Below are positions 53,363 through 63,756 of a DNA stretch of 64,000 bases, piece after piece. The notes below the pieces were generated by a model, which searched no databases, had not been told where the DNA came from, and saw only the letters and a list, made by a program, of their open reading frames with translations. The translations under genes and the position numbers were made by a program. Source of the DNA: Photobacterium lipolyticum (GTDB lineage Bacteria > Pseudomonadota > Gammaproteobacteria > Enterobacterales > Vibrionaceae); NCBI RefSeq assembly GCF_003026475.1, contig NZ_PYMC01000002.1:124001-188000 (forward strand), written 5' to 3'. How positions within the stretch are numbered: position 1 is the stretch's first letter; the number at the start of each line of letters is the position of its first letter.

Positions 53363-54169
53363 TCACCAGAACGACTGCCGTTTCTGATAATCAATATCTG
53401 TTTTTGTTCGCTGGCGTTTTGCGGCGATCGAAAAGTTTCTTCCCAGCAGTAATCGAATCTGACAAATCGTTTCTCTCGCTAATAACGCTCGTGCACTGCT
53501 TACCCAGCAACGATTGGTAGTGTATTTAATGGCCGCAATGGCATCAGGTGACGCTTTGGCAATTTTGCGGCATATACTGAGCGCCGTTTCCATCGGGTTT
53601 TCACTCACCTCTGTCACCATGCCATATTCTAAGGCATCTTGAGCAGAAATAATGTCTCCGGTTAACGTTAACTGCATGGCGACATCTTTAGACATCACTT
53701 CCCTCAGGGCCAATAGCCCGCCCATGTCCGGCACTAACCCCCAGCGGATCTCCATGATCGATAATTCAGCATCATGTGCAGCAATACGTAAATCAGCCCC
53801 CATTACAATTTGTAACCCTCCCCCATAACAGCGCCCTTCGATAACCGCTATCACCGGAACTGGGATCAGACGCCAGTTTCTTGAAACACGCTGCGCCAGG
53901 TTCGCATTACCCGGCAGTACTTTGGCCAATAAACTTAATATCTTAGATTTTTTAGCAGCGACACTTTTAATATCCAACCCACTGCTGAATGTGCCGCCAT
54001 TACCAGTCAGAATCACAGCTCGTATGTCTTTGCGCTTACGTAACTGTTTGCTTACAGCATCTAACTCCGTGAACATTTCCATATCCAGGGCATTGAGTTT
54101 TTCCGGTCGATTTAATGCGACCGTGACAATGCCATTGTCTTCGGTAACGGATAACTTATTCCATGTCAT
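53363..54169 (-). CDS. Crotonase/enoyl-CoA hydratase family protein
   Basis: A 268-residue protein of the crotonase superfamily. The CoA-binding and oxyanion motifs TFSSGLDIKSVA near residue 64 and RCYGGGLQIVMGADLRIAAH near residue 115, and the LVPDMGGLLALREVM segment are present. Members are enoyl-CoA hydratases or isomerases of fatty acid catabolism; the exact reaction is uncertain. The ATG at 54169 follows GAGGG at eight bases; the upstream ATG at 54214 adds 15 residues without a site. The C-terminus is basic and does not look like a typical hydratase trimer tail. Confidence 0.85.
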   Translation of the reverse strand: MTWNKLSVTEDNGIVTVALNRPEKLNALDMEMFTELDAVSKQLRKRKDIRAVILTGNGGTFSSGLDIKSVAAKKSKILSLLAKVLPGNANLAQRVSRNWRLIPVPVIAVIEGRCYGGGLQIVMGADLRIAAHDAELSIMEIRWGLVPDMGGLLALREVMSKDVAMQLTLTGDIISAQDALEYGMVTEVSENPMETALSICRKIAKASPDAIAAIKYTTNRCWVSSARALLARETICQIRLLLGRNFSIAAKRQRTKTDIDYQKRQSFW

Positions 54170-54511
54170 TTGGTTTACCCTCATCTGGTCTGTCCAGATA
54201 AATTTAACACACAATTAACTTTATAAATAAAATTTAACCATTTTATTTTTGTGCTGGGGGTAAGGATTCACCAAAATGGCTAATATGCTTGATAGCCAAA
54301 CACCTCTGCTCTGACTTGCCACTCACTGGCGGTGGATGACGAAATGGGCTCTAAGGTATGAATGATTGTGGTTGGGTCACCACCTGTGCAGGTCCGATGG
54401 CCGCTACTGCTTTCTCTGCCATAACGTTGTTACAGTCTTCTTATTATTAAGACAACTTGATAGTGAAATAACAACTTTACTGAAAGAAAGTCTGGTTATT
54501 TGGGGGATGTG
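54170..54511. other. Intergenic region with an open coding-like frame lacking a start
   Basis: 342 bases with no convincing gene. On the minus strand (about 54283-54429) 49 codons without an ATG read as GHRTCTGGDPTTIIHTLEP, then ISSSTASEWQVRAEVFGYQA, which looks protein-like. It may be a fragment of a lost gene or a conserved element. The two flanking promoters (crotonase and the 60-residue gene) must be here. Confidence 0.4.
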
Positions 54512-54694
54512 ATGGAAGAAATAACATTAATTGCAGATACTCAGGATGTTCTGGAAGCCTTTCTGGATAACGGCTTACACAGAGAGTACTCCATTTACTG
54601 TCAGTTTCCCCACTGTGACAAACACACCCATGAACTCAGGCTCTCGGAAGCTCGACATATCGAGTTTAATGATGGATTCAGCTGCAGGAAATAA
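54512..54694 (+). CDS. Small hypothetical protein (60 aa)
   Basis: The ATG at 54512 follows GGGGGATGT. The product is acidic, with three histidines and three cysteines in the segment IYCQFPHCDKHTHELRL and near the C-terminus (FSCRK), and may bind a metal. I do not recognise a family. A second frame at 54531-54728 overlaps it and is less likely because it lacks a ribosome site. A 12-bp hairpin follows. Confidence 0.5.
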   Translation: MEEITLIADTQDVLEAFLDNGLHREYSIYCQFPHCDKHTHELRLSEARHIEFNDGFSCRK

Positions 54695-54734
54695 CCATCT
54701 ATTCAATGAAGCTATGTTACCGACCTAAAACGAT

Positions 54735-54764
54735 ACAGCCTCTTACCTACCAGTAAGAGGCTGT
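54735..54764. terminator. Perfect 12-bp hairpin between the small gene and the ACR3 gene
   Basis: ACAGCCTCTTAC (54735-54746) and GTAAGAGGCTGT (54753-54764) with a 6-base loop. T-runs on both sides are weak, but the stem is the likely terminator for both convergent genes. Confidence 0.65.
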
Positions 54765-54837
54765 AAAACAACGATTAAAGACAGTCTAGCCATTCACGCT
54801 AATTTAACGGGTTATCTTATCTGTCCGAAATGCTTAA

Positions 54838-55857
54838 TCAGGCAGATCTGACAGGAAACTTCTCGCGGGTTCGGTTGGCATAAGCCACCAGCGATAACAT
54901 CACCGGCACCTCAACCAAGACCCCCACAATAGTCGCTAAGGCCGCTCCGGAATGAATACCAAACAGGCTGATTGCTACCGCGACGGCCAGTTCAAAGAAG
55001 TTTGATGCACCAATCATACTGCCTGGTGCTGCAACGCAATGGGGCTGCTTCCACTTTTTCATCCAAAAGTAGGTTACGGCAAAAATAATGTAGGTCTGAA
55101 TTAGCAGTGGAATCGCGATCAATACAATATCAATGGGATTATCAATAATGGTCTGGGCCTGAAAACCAAACAGCAAAATCACCGTGCTAATAAGACCGAC
55201 AATTGAAAGCGGTTTAATACGCGCGCCTAGCTTATCAAGCCTGATCTGATCACGAATGAAGTGACGTGTCATTGTACCGGCAACCAATGGTATAACCACA
55301 AACAGACAGACAGATAGCAATAAGGTATCCCACGGTACAATCACATCAGTGACACCGAGTAAAAACGCAGCAATGGGCGCAAATGCAACGACCATGATCA
55401 AGTCATTAATAGCTACCTGGACCACGGTATAGTTAGCATCGCCTTTTGTCAGTTGACTCCAGACAAATACCATTGCGGTACACGGGGCAACACCCAATAA
55501 AATCATGCCAGCAATGTATTGCTCACCGAGTTCGGGGGAAATCCAAGCGCCAAAAATATAGCGCATAAATAGCACTGCCAGCAGCGCCATTGTGAATGGC
55601 TTTATCAACCAGTTCACCGCAATGGTAATAATCAAACCTTTTGGTCGACGATGAATATTACGCACAGCAGAAAAGTCGATATGCATCATCATCGGATAAA
55701 TCATCAGCCAGATCAGTACTGCAATAACCATATTAATCTGTGCATATTGCAACCTGCCAAGGAAGGCAAAGAAATCAGAAAATAGCATGCCACCAGCAAC
55801 ACCAGCCAGCATACCAAGCCCCACCCATACACTTAGAAAGCGTTCGAAAATACCCAT
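54838..55857 (-). CDS. acr3: ACR3-family arsenite efflux permease
   Basis: A 339-residue inner-membrane protein with ten helices. The conserved cysteine segment [20 protein letters not shown] near residue 124 and the [15 protein letters not shown] region, plus [18 protein letters not shown] near residue 285, are signatures of ACR3 (arsenite:proton) pumps. It gives arsenite resistance with proton motive force alone. No arsR or arsC gene is adjacent, so regulation is not evident. The gene is monocistronic. Confidence 0.92.
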   Translation of the reverse strand: MGIFERFLSVWVGLGMLAGVAGGMLFSDFFAFLGRLQYAQINMVIAVLIWLMIYPMMMHIDFSAVRNIHRRPKGLIITIAVNWLIKPFTMALLAVLFMRYIFGAWISPELGEQYIAGMILLGVAPCTAMVFVWSQLTKGDANYTVVQVAINDLIMVVAFAPIAAFLLGVTDVIVPWDTLLLSVCLFVVIPLVAGTMTRHFIRDQIRLDKLGARIKPLSIVGLISTVILLFGFQAQTIIDNPIDIVLIAIPLLIQTYIIFAVTYFWMKKWKQPHCVAAPGSMIGASNFFELAVAVAISLFGIHSGAALATIVGVLVEVPVMLSLVAYANRTREKFPVRSA

Positions 55858-56102
55858 AAATTTCCATACCCTTACATTTTACACCTGAAAAGCGAAGATC
55901 CATCAGACCTTTCCTATTTATTGATAGCCCAACATATCGCTAATCGTCGATTATCGATTGGTATAATTCATATAAAAGGCCATTTGCTGATGACCTCTCA
56001 GTTCAATCGTGACGACAGATGAGACAGCATGAACTATTTTCACAACCAACTAACTGATATCCCTTTGCTATACTGATGTCAGAAACTATACGAGATATTG
56101 CT

Positions 56103-56624
56103 ATGGCCAATCTATTTCGCTCTGCTTGCTTATGCCTGTTACTTGTTGGCTGTAGTGCTGATGTCTCAACCGACTACAATAGCCAGATTAACTATAGTCA
56201 GTTTAAAACATACCAATTTGCAGCACCGCCAAGCCAGACTGCCGTCAGCCTCGACGCTACGCGGGTCGAAGAAGCCATCAGTACACAACTGGCAAATAAA
56301 GGCTTGCAGCACGTCTCAGAGTCTAGCGCGGATCTAACGGTCAAACACTATATTGAGAAACAATCAGATTTTGAATCTTATGGCACCAGCGTTGGCTTTG
56401 GCTATGCTTCCAGAAACGTGGGGATCGGGTTCAGTTCACCCACCCGTTACAAAGAGTACAAGTACGGAAAACTGATTGTCGAGCTAATCGAAAATACCTC
56501 CAACCAAGTGGTGTGGCGATCTGTTTCACAGCGAAGACTCACTGAAACCATGACGCCAAGTTCCAGAATTGAATTTATCGATAAGCAAATCAGCGAGATG
56601 TTCAAGCAGTATCCGCCGCAGTGA
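56103..56624 (+). CDS. DUF4136 outer-membrane-type lipoprotein
   Basis: A 173-residue lipoprotein. Signal peptide with lipobox LLLVGC (cleavage before Cys17), then TDYNSQINYSQFKTYQFA and a later KYGKLIVELIENTSNQVVWR, the DUF4136 pattern. The family function is unknown. The ATG at 56103 is the one that leaves a normal signal peptide; the in-frame upstream ATG at 56076 would extend it with ten polar residues. The gene ends 90 bases before a terminator shared with the pullulanase gene. Confidence 0.82.
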   Translation: MANLFRSACLCLLLVGCSADVSTDYNSQINYSQFKTYQFAAPPSQTAVSLDATRVEEAISTQLANKGLQHVSESSADLTVKHYIEKQSDFESYGTSVGFGYASRNVGIGFSSPTRYKEYKYGKLIVELIENTSNQVVWRSVSQRRLTETMTPSSRIEFIDKQISEMFKQYPPQ

Positions 56625-56704
56625 CCGTTTATCTGGATATTTTATTCTTGCTGATGGATTAGATAATTATGCGGATTGATATCATTTCTGCGTTCATTAA
56701 CAGC

Positions 56705-56736
56705 TAAAAAAAGGGCGCGAATATCGCGCCCTTTTC
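56705..56736. terminator. Bidirectional terminator between the DUF4136 and amylopullulanase genes
   Basis: AAAAGGGCGCGA (56709-56720) and TCGCGCCCTTTT (56724-56735) form a perfect 12-bp stem with loop ATA. T-runs occur on both strands. Confidence 0.92.
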
Positions 56737-56770
56737 TATTTAGCAGATAAATGTCTGGTTAAATATAACG

Positions 56771-59700
56771 TTATTCAACCAGCAGGAAACGTCCCGTCAA
56801 GGCTGGTACAGCAATATTTAGCGTACCACCGCCGTTAGCGATCACTTCTCCAGTCATCAAATCAACCAGCTTGTTACCAGCCTTCAACTGTGATGCATCC
56901 AGATCATAAGACGTATCTTGTTCAGAAACGTTCAGCAGGTAAACAATCTGCTCATCATCCGCCTGTTTCAAATCGACATACAGATCAGGTGTGATTGCCA
57001 GGTTACTGCGCTCGCCACTATACAATGCCGGATGTGTATCACGAACTTGGAACAGCTTGGTTACCCAGTTCTTAAGATCGGCCTGTTCAAGTGTCAATGT
57101 CACTCCAGTAACCCCTTCAATCTTGGCACTTGAGCGGGCAACGTGATCGTCACACAGCCCCTGATCCGCACAATTCTCGGTCACTTTCTTGGCAAAGCCT
57201 TCTACCTGATCACCAATTTCATCACCGTAATACAAGGTAATAGGACCGGTCCAGGCACCCAGGAAGCTGATAGCCGCCTTATGGCGCTTCCAGTAGTTAC
57301 CCTTGTTACCACGTTCAATCAAGTCGCCGAAGCGAACCAGATCATGGTTACCCAGCATCAGGTTTGGCATCGCATGATTCGGATAGTTTGAGCGGCTGTT
57401 CCAGAATGAATCTAGCTGAGTTGCATCTGATGATTGCCCGCTTTCTTCAACTGCTAACGCCTGTACCACTCCATAACGACGGTTAAAGTCAAATGCTGAA
57501 GACAGAGCCGGATTCTCATCGGTGCCATAGGCATACTGGTTGATTTCTGAGGCGCTCTTCCACACCTCGGCAACCATGTAACCCAGCGTACCCCATAATT
57601 CGCCACCAGCCTTACGGGTTGTGGCTTCTGCCTCTACCGCTGCACGAATATCGCGCCATGCATCCAGCGGAAGCTGGTAGGCCTGATCCAGACGCCAGCC
57701 GTCAATACCGTACTCACGAACCCAGTACGTAGCGACTTCCTTAAAGTAATCGAGGCTCTCAGGCTTGCTGTAATCAACAACGAAACCCGGGTAGCCCATG
57801 TCCGGCTCACCTTTGTCATTAAGAGGCTTCACAAGAGCAGGCTTGACGCCATTTGGCGAAGCGTTAGGCACGCCTGCCAGGCCGACATGACCAAAGACAC
57901 CATCAAGGAACACATACATCCCTTTCTGATGGGCGATATCGATCAGCTCCTTCAGCTTTTCCTTGCTGCCGAAATTAGAGTCAACGTTAAAGAAATCACA
58001 GGCAAAGTAACCTGTCGCCCCAAGCCGTTCGTCACCAGCCAGGCCTGCACACGAATCAAACACCGGGGTTAGCCACAGTGCATTGACATTCAGCCCCTTG
58101 ATGTAGTCTAGGCTGTCGATAATACCCTGCAAGTCACCGTTATGGTGTGAAGTACCATAGCCGACACCATAGCCACGGCTTTTATCACCATCAACAAATG
58201 ACTCGACCATGATCTGGTACATGCGCAGGTCACAAGCAGCATTATCGCTATTGTTACAGGCATAAATTGGCTTAGGTTCAGGCTTGGTGATCACCAGCTT
58301 AGCGTGGCTTTTATCACTGGCATCAATAACAAAAGTCCAATCGCCTAGTTCTGTCACTGAAAGCTGAAGGTTATTGTCTTCCTCTGCATCTTGCCACTGA
58401 ACTGAGTCACCACCTGCAACCAAGTCGCTGAAGCCTAGATTGACGGTATTCCAATCCTCACTTGCTAACTTAAAGTTATAGTCACCCGGCTGAAGGTAAA
58501 TACTTACCTGGTATTTGCCGTCACCTAGATAGGTCAAAGACGTACCGTCTTGCCAACCGTTGAAATCGCCACGCAGTAAAAGCTCTGTATCACCATAAGG
58601 TACTGGTACCGAATCACATTTCTCAAACAGCAGGGAACCCTCTTCATTGTCGCCAGCATTCAGCGTCAGTTTCACGCTGTAGGTCGCCGCACCCAAATCA
58701 AAGGTGTTGTTTGACGATCCGGCGTCACGCTTGACCGCTGTGTAATCTACGCCATCGAGCAGCTTGATATAGCTACCGGCCTCATTCACCACCGAGTACT
58801 GTACCCCCCAGTTATCCGTATCATCGGCAATTTTGAATTGAGTTGGAGTTGCCTTATCTACGGTAAAGTAGGCCTGGTAGATATTGTCGCCCTTGTAGGT
58901 TAGCTGATACATCGGATCCGCAGCCCAGCCGGAATGCAAACCACGAACAAACAGCTTGGTATCAGCCAGCGGTGCAAGTTCGCTGCTGTCAGCCAGCTTG
59001 CTGCATGAGCTTTCGGCAATCTCCTGAATCAAAGTCACTGTCACGACAGGCTTGCTGGCATCGGCAGACGCGTCAAGCACAAAGCGGTAGAGTCCCTTGG
59101 TCTCGGTGCTAAATGCGATGTTGCCATCTTTATCGCTCAACGCAAGCGTACCTTCACCCGGTTCGATTTGATCAATACCGAAGTTAGTACCATTCGTCCA
59201 GCCAGCATCGGCAACTTTAAATGCCTGGGCACCAGCTTCCAGTACCATCTCGACACTATATGCACCGTTTGCAAAATTCATCACAGTGGAATTGCCCCAG
59301 TCACCGTTGATGCCTTTCAGATACAGATCAGTGCTACCAAAAGTCGGTACATTCGACGTGTCTTTGTCACCAACAGGCAAACCTTGTCCCTGGGCACTGC
59401 CTTGCTTTTTAACAAACACGGCCGTAGTCAGTGCCGGAACGGTAAACTCACCATTGGCAAAGGTTGCCGAGATCACGGTTTGGTCGGCAGACTGTTGCTG
59501 CACTTCGTGCAGGGTAAAGCCTTCTGCACCAGCAACCGACAAGGCCTGCTCGTGGATAGTCGAGTTAACCACAATTACTGCAGCGTCTAGGTTACTGTCC
59601 AGATCGTCTAATCCGATACCGTCGTCAATCGACATCACAATCACACCAGCAACCTGATCGGTACCGGTATTGTGGAAATCAATACGGTTCTTGATCTGAT

Positions 59701-62700
59701 CAGCGGTATCAAGGTGGAACAGCTGGCTGCTGGTACGGATCTTAAGCAGCTCTTTAAACTGCTTGTCTGCCAGCAGAACCTGCTCTGTTGTCGGCTGGGT
59801 CTCGCTGTTGGCGATCACCTCTTTAATTACCGGATAGTTGGCACCGTCCTTGTCTTTGCGCGGCAGGCCGACATTCCAGTTATTGGTCAGATCAGGGTTG
59901 TCCAGATCAAAATCAACCTTGTTGTACCAGTCACCCGAGTTATAGCTGTCACGCTGCATCGATTTGGAGCGAAGCAGCGAAACACCTAACTGGAAGAAAG
60001 GCACCCCCTGGCTGAGCACCACGGTACTGTTGGCAACATTCTGCATCCGTACCCGGTCTTCCAGGCTGACGCCTGCGCCAATCTTGTACTGGTTGATATC
60101 CCACAACGTCTGGTTATCGTGTTTGGAGATATAGTTGATCGTCTCCTGCGGGTTCTCTGCATAGCCTGCAGGTGAACCGCCGTATTTGATATCCTGGCCA
60201 CGCTTGGTTACGCCATTTTGGTCTTCAAGCAGGTAGCTCTTCAGGTTACCGGCCATGCCCAGGCGAACGATATCCGCCTGGTGGTTAAGTTCGTCTTGCT
60301 GGGCCGGATTGTCAAACTCAGCACCGGCATTACCAAAGCCTTTACGGGTCCTCAAGGTTTCGCCGCTGTCGCTGTATACCGTACCGCGAACTGCATCGCG
60401 CAGTCGGTCGCTGAACGTACCGTAGCCGGTGCCGCCCATATTCCATTGCGAACCGTTAACACCACGGCGGTTGTTGACAGTTTCACCGTAATCCCAGGCT
60501 TCCATGTAGAAATAGGTGCCCTTGTTGCTCTCACGAACCTTTTCCCGGGCCTTGATCATGTTGGATTTCATATGGAAACCAGCCAGATCGAAGCGATAAG
60601 AGTCGATCTTGTAGTCTTTTGTCCACATATCCAGCGAATCAATCATGACTTTTTCCATCATGACCTGCTCGGTTGCGGTGTTATCACAACAGGTAGAGCG
60701 TTCTACTGCTCCAGTGATTTCATTGAGGCGGTGATAGTAGCCAGGAACAAGCTTATCCAGTACCGACTGTTCACCAAGACCCGAGGCATTGGTGTGATTA
60801 TAAACCATGTCCATCACGACTTTAAAGCCCATGTCGTGCAGTGCCTGCACCATTTCACGGAACTCTTTAACTCGGGTAGTGCCCTCGGCATCCGTCGAGG
60901 TGCTGCCCTCCGGTGCATTATAGTGGTACGGATCATAACCCCAGTTGAAGCTGTCGAATTCACGCAGATCGTTCATAAGCGCCTGGGCGTCTTCCGATTC
61001 TGGATCGTAGCTTTCCAGCAATGACTTCAGGGTCTGGTTCTGATCGGCACGCTTACATAGTCCTGCCGTTGCATTCAGTTTGCACAGTTCGGCAATAGTA
61101 TTGTTCAGATCAACACGCTTAGTCGGATCTTCGTTCACGGTACCGATATCAAAGGTCGGCATCAGGTGGACATAACTTACACCGGCATCCTGCATCGATT
61201 TCAGGTGCTTGACACTGTCGCGGCTCTCTTCGGTAAACGCCATATATTTACCGTTATACTCCGGGGTGCCCTTTGTATCATTGACACTGAAGTCGCGAAC
61301 ATGGACTTCGTATAGCACGGCGTCCATCGGCTTGGCGTCTTGATCAAACTCATAAGCATCCCAGTCAGCAGGCTTAAGCGACGGATCGCTCATATCAACC
61401 ACCTGCGAGAAACGACTGTTGGTAGAGAAGCTCTGACCATAAGGATCGGTGGTCTCAAACAGTTCAATCTTATTGCTCAACGGATGATAGACCTTGACGC
61501 GATAGCGGTAGTAATCGCCTACTGCCACGTCATCGGGTGTAAGCTTATAGACACCGTCGCTATCTGCATCGATCATCTGATAAGTATTTTTCAGCTTGGT
61601 CTCATCAGATTCGCGGTACACCAGCAGTTCGACACTTTGCGCCGTCGGCGCCCAGACACCAAAGGTCACACTGTTGCCGTCAAGCACTGCGCCTAACTTT
61701 TCTTTATCGGCATTGCGATCTTCGCCTTCACCGCGGGTATAGAGAACATCCAGCACACCAGGGATCTGGACCTTGGTTGCCTGAATGATATTGTCATCTG
61801 CATCTCGGGCAACCGCAACCAACTGACCTTTCAGAATGTCACGTTTAACGTCAGTGGTGCCATCAATTTGGAATGCCGCCCAGTTACTCAGATGCGGGAA
61901 ACGATCCTTGACCGTATCGCTGGCCGTACCGTCACTCAGTGCAACAACCTCACCACCTGAAATCGTCTGGCTGACCGCATCGTAGATAATGCCGGCAGTC
62001 TTGGAATGGTAAAGCTCGACTTTGGCTGCACCTTCGGCTTTATCCCACAACAAGGTGTTTTCATCGACCCAGTGAGCTGACGCACCCGCCAGTTCGACAG
62101 GCAGTACATCATCTGCATTGTCGAGGATTGCTGAATTATCAGCCGGAACAAAGCCCTGGCGATCTTTGATCGTGTCAAATTTCAGTATCATGTCTGCTGA
62201 CTGGGCATCGCTGGTACGAACGATGAAGTTAACACAGTCGCTTTCTTCCTGGCTCTTGAGCGGCAGTACCCAGTAGGTACCAAACTCATCATGACCCGTT
62301 GCTTTTACGCTACCCGCATCCCAGTTGGCAAAATTTTCAATGTTATCGGCATCGTAAGCGCCACACGATTCATTGTTCCAGACATGCAGGGTTTTCTCTG
62401 CATCATCGACATCGTCCTTCGAATAGATCACAACTTCCAGATCATTGGCTTTGACTGCACCAGAGTCACCGGCAGGAACGTTCGGCTCCGGATCATCTTC
62501 ATTTGCAAGGCCATCACCATCCAGATCCGGGTCTTCACTGTCGGTAATATGGTCGCCATCCAGATCTGCAGGTTGCTTTGTTTTGTTATGCGGATCGCTG
62601 CCTAAGCGCACCTCGTCGAGATCAAGCCAGCCGTCATTGTCATCATCCGTATCGGCATTGTCACCGATTCCATCAAGGTCAAAATCGACACTTTCGGTCT

Positions 62701-63697
62701 TATCTGACGGGAACAGATCATCATCATTGTTTACCCCGTCACCATCCCGATCCGGATCGGCATTGTCACCGATGCCGTCAAGATCCAAATCAACACTTTC
62801 GTTTTTATCAGACGGGAAGACATCACTCTTATTGTCTACTCCATCACCATCGCGGTCCGTATCGGCATTATCACCGATACCATCACCATCTAAATCTGCA
62901 CTTTCTTTTTTATTATCCGGAAAGGCATCGATACTATCGGCAATGCCATCTTCGTCACGGTCACTTGAAACTGTCGGCTTGCCTTTCTCATCCAACACGA
63001 GTGTTTTCTTGCTTAAATCTGGCTTTTGTCCCTTATTGATCTGATCGTCAATTTCGTCACCCAGCAAATCAGCACCGCTTTCGAGTTCAGATAACTGTTG
63101 CGACTGGCTCTTCTCAACAAACTGTTCCGGTAAAATTTGTACCAGTGCATTGGCACTGCTAGCCAATAAGTCGTTTTTTGCCGCAATGTAGTCCACGGTC
63201 GGATCTAATTCAGGTTGCGACAGTGCTTCCTGAACCTCAGTGATCGCTTGTGCCTCACTCTTGCCCTGAGCTATCTTCAAAGCCACCAGTGTCGTTACAG
63301 GTGTAACACGGCTATAGCCTTTGGGGGCTGTCATCATGTAGCTTTTAGCAACCTTAATATCAGGGTTATCTTCATCAATCGTCACCCCTTGGACCACTTG
63401 TGTTACCAGCGGATACAAAGCCGGATCACCGCTGAAGTTGCTCAAATCGAGTACAGCCTTACCTTCTTCCGCAGTCGTCGCAGAAGGCTCATTTGCATCA
63501 TGTTTGTAGTTTTGGTTCACATCTAACCAGATTACAGCATCCTTGAGATAGCCATCAATTGCCTGGACATTGAGACTCGTCGGTGTTGCCGGTTTTGTTG
63601 TTGCTGTCGGAGTCAGGTCTGAACTTCCGTCATTACAACCCGCCATCAGAGATAGCGACATTGTTGCCAATGCCAGTTTGGTGAGTTTGGTCTTCAT
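56771..63697 (-). CDS. Giant lipoprotein amylopullulanase with two GH13 domains
   Basis: A 2308-residue lipoprotein with lipobox LSLMAGC (Cys21). Order of parts: an N-terminal domain to about residue 240; TSP3-type Ca2+ repeats (DLDGDGIGDNADTDRDGDG and similar) to about 410; CBM41-like and N-terminal pullulanase domains; a CBM48-like domain near 670; a GH13 pullulanase domain from about 790 with DMVYNHTN, YRFDLAGFHM (nucleophile Asp near 1037), YMEAWDYGE (acid/base Glu near 1066) and SKHDNQ near 1193; three tandem starch-binding-like modules starting near 1460, 1580 and 1705 (each begins like LFVRGLHSGW or LLLRGDFNGW); and a second GH13 domain from about 1820 with GWRLDQAY (near 2000), MVAEVW and MLGNHDLVR. 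Debranching and alpha-1,4 cleavage in one surface-anchored protein is the likely role. Neighbouring DNA has its own promoter region and a palindrome. Confidence 0.9.
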   Translation of the reverse strand: MKTKLTKLALATMSLSLMAGCNDGSSDLTPTATTKPATPTSLNVQAIDGYLKDAVIWLDVNQNYKHDANEPSATTAEEGKAVLDLSNFSGDPALYPLVTQVVQGVTIDEDNPDIKVAKSYMMTAPKGYSRVTPVTTLVALKIAQGKSEAQAITEVQEALSQPELDPTVDYIAAKNDLLASSANALVQILPEQFVEKSQSQQLSELESGADLLGDEIDDQINKGQKPDLSKKTLVLDEKGKPTVSSDRDEDGIADSIDAFPDNKKESADLDGDGIGDNADTDRDGDGVDNKSDVFPSDKNESVDLDLDGIGDNADPDRDGDGVNNDDDLFPSDKTESVDFDLDGIGDNADTDDDNDGWLDLDEVRLGSDPHNKTKQPADLDGDHITDSEDPDLDGDGLANEDDPEPNVPAGDSGAVKANDLEVVIYSKDDVDDAEKTLHVWNNESCGAYDADNIENFANWDAGSVKATGHDEFGTYWVLPLKSQEESDCVNFIVRTSDAQSADMILKFDTIKDRQGFVPADNSAILDNADDVLPVELAGASAHWVDENTLLWDKAEGAAKVELYHSKTAGIIYDAVSQTISGGEVVALSDGTASDTVKDRFPHLSNWAAFQIDGTTDVKRDILKGQLVAVARDADDNIIQATKVQIPGVLDVLYTRGEGEDRNADKEKLGAVLDGNSVTFGVWAPTAQSVELLVYRESDETKLKNTYQMIDADSDGVYKLTPDDVAVGDYYRYRVKVYHPLSNKIELFETTDPYGQSFSTNSRFSQVVDMSDPSLKPADWDAYEFDQDAKPMDAVLYEVHVRDFSVNDTKGTPEYNGKYMAFTEESRDSVKHLKSMQDAGVSYVHLMPTFDIGTVNEDPTKRVDLNNTIAELCKLNATAGLCKRADQNQTLKSLLESYDPESEDAQALMNDLREFDSFNWGYDPYHYNAPEGSTSTDAEGTTRVKEFREMVQALHDMGFKVVMDMVYNHTNASGLGEQSVLDKLVPGYYHRLNEITGAVERSTCCDNTATEQVMMEKVMIDSLDMWTKDYKIDSYRFDLAGFHMKSNMIKAREKVRESNKGTYFYMEAWDYGETVNNRRGVNGSQWNMGGTGYGTFSDRLRDAVRGTVYSDSGETLRTRKGFGNAGAEFDNPAQQDELNHQADIVRLGMAGNLKSYLLEDQNGVTKRGQDIKYGGSPAGYAENPQETINYISKHDNQTLWDINQYKIGAGVSLEDRVRMQNVANSTVVLSQGVPFFQLGVSLLRSKSMQRDSYNSGDWYNKVDFDLDNPDLTNNWNVGLPRKDKDGANYPVIKEVIANSETQPTTEQVLLADKQFKELLKIRTSSQLFHLDTADQIKNRIDFHNTGTDQVAGVIVMSIDDGIGLDDLDSNLDAAVIVVNSTIHEQALSVAGAEGFTLHEVQQQSADQTVISATFANGEFTVPALTTAVFVKKQGSAQGQGLPVGDKDTSNVPTFGSTDLYLKGINGDWGNSTVMNFANGAYSVEMVLEAGAQAFKVADAGWTNGTNFGIDQIEPGEGTLALSDKDGNIAFSTETKGLYRFVLDASADASKPVVTVTLIQEIAESSCSKLADSSELAPLADTKLFVRGLHSGWAADPMYQLTYKGDNIYQAYFTVDKATPTQFKIADDTDNWGVQYSVVNEAGSYIKLLDGVDYTAVKRDAGSSNNTFDLGAATYSVKLTLNAGDNEEGSLLFEKCDSVPVPYGDTELLLRGDFNGWQDGTSLTYLGDGKYQVSIYLQPGDYNFKLASEDWNTVNLGFSDLVAGGDSVQWQDAEEDNNLQLSVTELGDWTFVIDASDKSHAKLVITKPEPKPIYACNNSDNAACDLRMYQIMVESFVDGDKSRGYGVGYGTSHHNGDLQGIIDSLDYIKGLNVNALWLTPVFDSCAGLAGDERLGATGYFACDFFNVDSNFGSKEKLKELIDIAHQKGMYVFLDGVFGHVGLAGVPNASPNGVKPALVKPLNDKGEPDMGYPGFVVDYSKPESLDYFKEVATYWVREYGIDGWRLDQAYQLPLDAWRDIRAAVEAEATTRKAGGELWGTLGYMVAEVWKSASEINQYAYGTDENPALSSAFDFNRRYGVVQALAVEESGQSSDATQLDSFWNSRSNYPNHAMPNLMLGNHDLVRFGDLIERGNKGNYWKRHKAAISFLGAWTGPITLYYGDEIGDQVEGFAKKVTENCADQGLCDDHVARSSAKIEGVTGVTLTLEQADLKNWVTKLFQVRDTHPALYSGERSNLAITPDLYVDLKQADDEQIVYLLNVSEQDTSYDLDASQLKAGNKLVDLMTGEVIANGGGTLNIAVPALTGRFLLVE

Positions 63698-63756
63698 TCT
63701 CGTTCCTGTCTTTTTTAATCACCTGCTTACCTGCAGGCTTTTCGATATGTCAGCGC

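Noticed and set aside
59168-59657. Two further plus-strand open frames opposite the amylopullulanase gene
   Set aside because: Antisense shadow of the starch-binding-like modules, without a ribosome site.
60218-61024. 268-codon open frame on the plus strand inside the amylopullulanase gene
   Set aside because: It is antisense to a well-supported coding region, has no ribosome site, and its product resembles no family; shadows are expected opposite a gene of this length.
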